Source: Candidatus Methanogasteraceae archaeon UBA261
GTDB taxonomy: Archaea > Halobacteriota > Methanosarcinia > Methanosarcinales > Methanogasteraceae
Assembly (NCBI GenBank): GCA_002506015.1
Contig: DAWR01000028.1
Location: 1-5,694, forward strand
Direction of reading: 5' to 3'
DNA length: 5,694 nt
The notes under the pieces were generated by a model. It searched no databases and was not told the DNA's origin. It worked only from the letters and a program-made list of their open reading frames with translations. The translations under genes were made by a program, and so were the position numbers. The first letter of the stretch is position 1. Each line of letters opens with the position of its first letter. Below, in pieces: positions 5,589 to 5,694 of this stretch.

Positions 5589-5693
5589 TCATGCTTTTGG
5601 CTTGAAACTTCCGTCGTTCAGTATCTCAACAGTATCCACTCTCTACCTGATCACGAATAGTCCATTACGGTACGCGAATTTGTCCGCCCCCCC
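5589..5693 (-). pseudogene. C-terminal tail of a minus-strand gene, interrupted by in-frame TAG (partial)
   Basis: Reading leftward from the right edge, one frame gives GGADKFAYRNGLFVIR, then TAG (5645-5643), then RVDTVEILNDGSFKPKA, then TGA (5591-5589) and TAA (5588-5586). Both halves look like the C terminus of uncharacterised, often coiled-coil or nuclease-like, archaeal proteins that I recall ending in a pattern close to AYR-GLFVI-QSGDTVEI-ND-F-PKAW. On that reading the TAG stands at a usual Q and the TGA at a final W, with the original stop TAA next. This suggests a decaying gene. Pyrrolysine readthrough of the TAG is a less likely alternative. The rest lies beyond the window, and the family match is from memory only. 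Confidence 0.35.
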
Positions 5694-5694
5694 C

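Noticed and set aside
5687..5694. Run of eight C's at the right end
   Set aside because: It is more likely a contig edge or homopolymer sequencing limit than a biological feature.
1..5694. CRISPR array, tRNA, rRNA or riboswitch
   Set aside because: I saw no regularly spaced short repeats, cloverleaf-like segments or conserved RNA motifs on either strand.

Overview
The window looks like a piece of an archaeal genome, probably a methanogen- or methanotroph-related member of the Halobacteriota. The evidence is indirect. There is a TreT-type trehalose synthase, a DUF5752-like partner common beside such genes in archaea, short purine-rich Shine-Dalgarno sites including GGTGA, T-rich rather than hairpin termination, a degraded IS110 transposase and a widespread 'CCGC...CGCAGAG' palindromic repeat. 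No rRNA, tRNA or marker gene is present, so lineage is inferred. The last bases are a run of eight C's, which may be a contig edge.

Layout. (1) Bases 1-995 (+): a decayed IS110-family transposase gene entering from the left, in two pieces. The N-terminal catalytic piece (2-331) and the middle piece (717-995) fit together in frame if about 394 bp are removed. That segment is flanked by direct repeats of gatgagctct, has weak terminal inverted repeats, carries a diverged internal direct repeat, and on the minus strand may hold a relic of a serine-recombinase N terminus. (2) 996-1189: no gene; an imperfect palindromic repeat (1002-1059) and a T-tract that probably ends the leftward operon. (3) 1190-4510 (-): a tight three-gene operon, transcribed right to left as GT4 glycosyltransferase, DUF5752-like protein, then TreT-like trehalose synthase. 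Spacing is 13 bp and then a 4-bp ATGA overlap. (4) 4511-4649: divergent intergenic region with weak promoter-like sequences and a perfect 10-bp palindrome. (5) 4650 (or 4587)-5567 (+): a UDP-glucose/UDP-GlcNAc 4-epimerase-like extended SDR. (6) 5568-5694: the tail of a minus-strand gene that runs off the right edge and is interrupted by in-frame TAG and TGA codons.

How the genes may work together: the operon and the epimerase form a small sugar-nucleotide/glycosyl-transfer module. TreT would join NDP-glucose to glucose to make trehalose, a compatible solute. The second GT4 enzyme probably transfers a sugar from a nucleotide donor to an unidentified acceptor. The DUF5752-like protein is an internally duplicated protein of unknown function, coupled to TreT translation, and so a candidate partner or regulator. 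The epimerase would interconvert UDP-hexoses. The most open questions are the function of the duplicated partner protein and the identity of the short element inside the IS110 relic.
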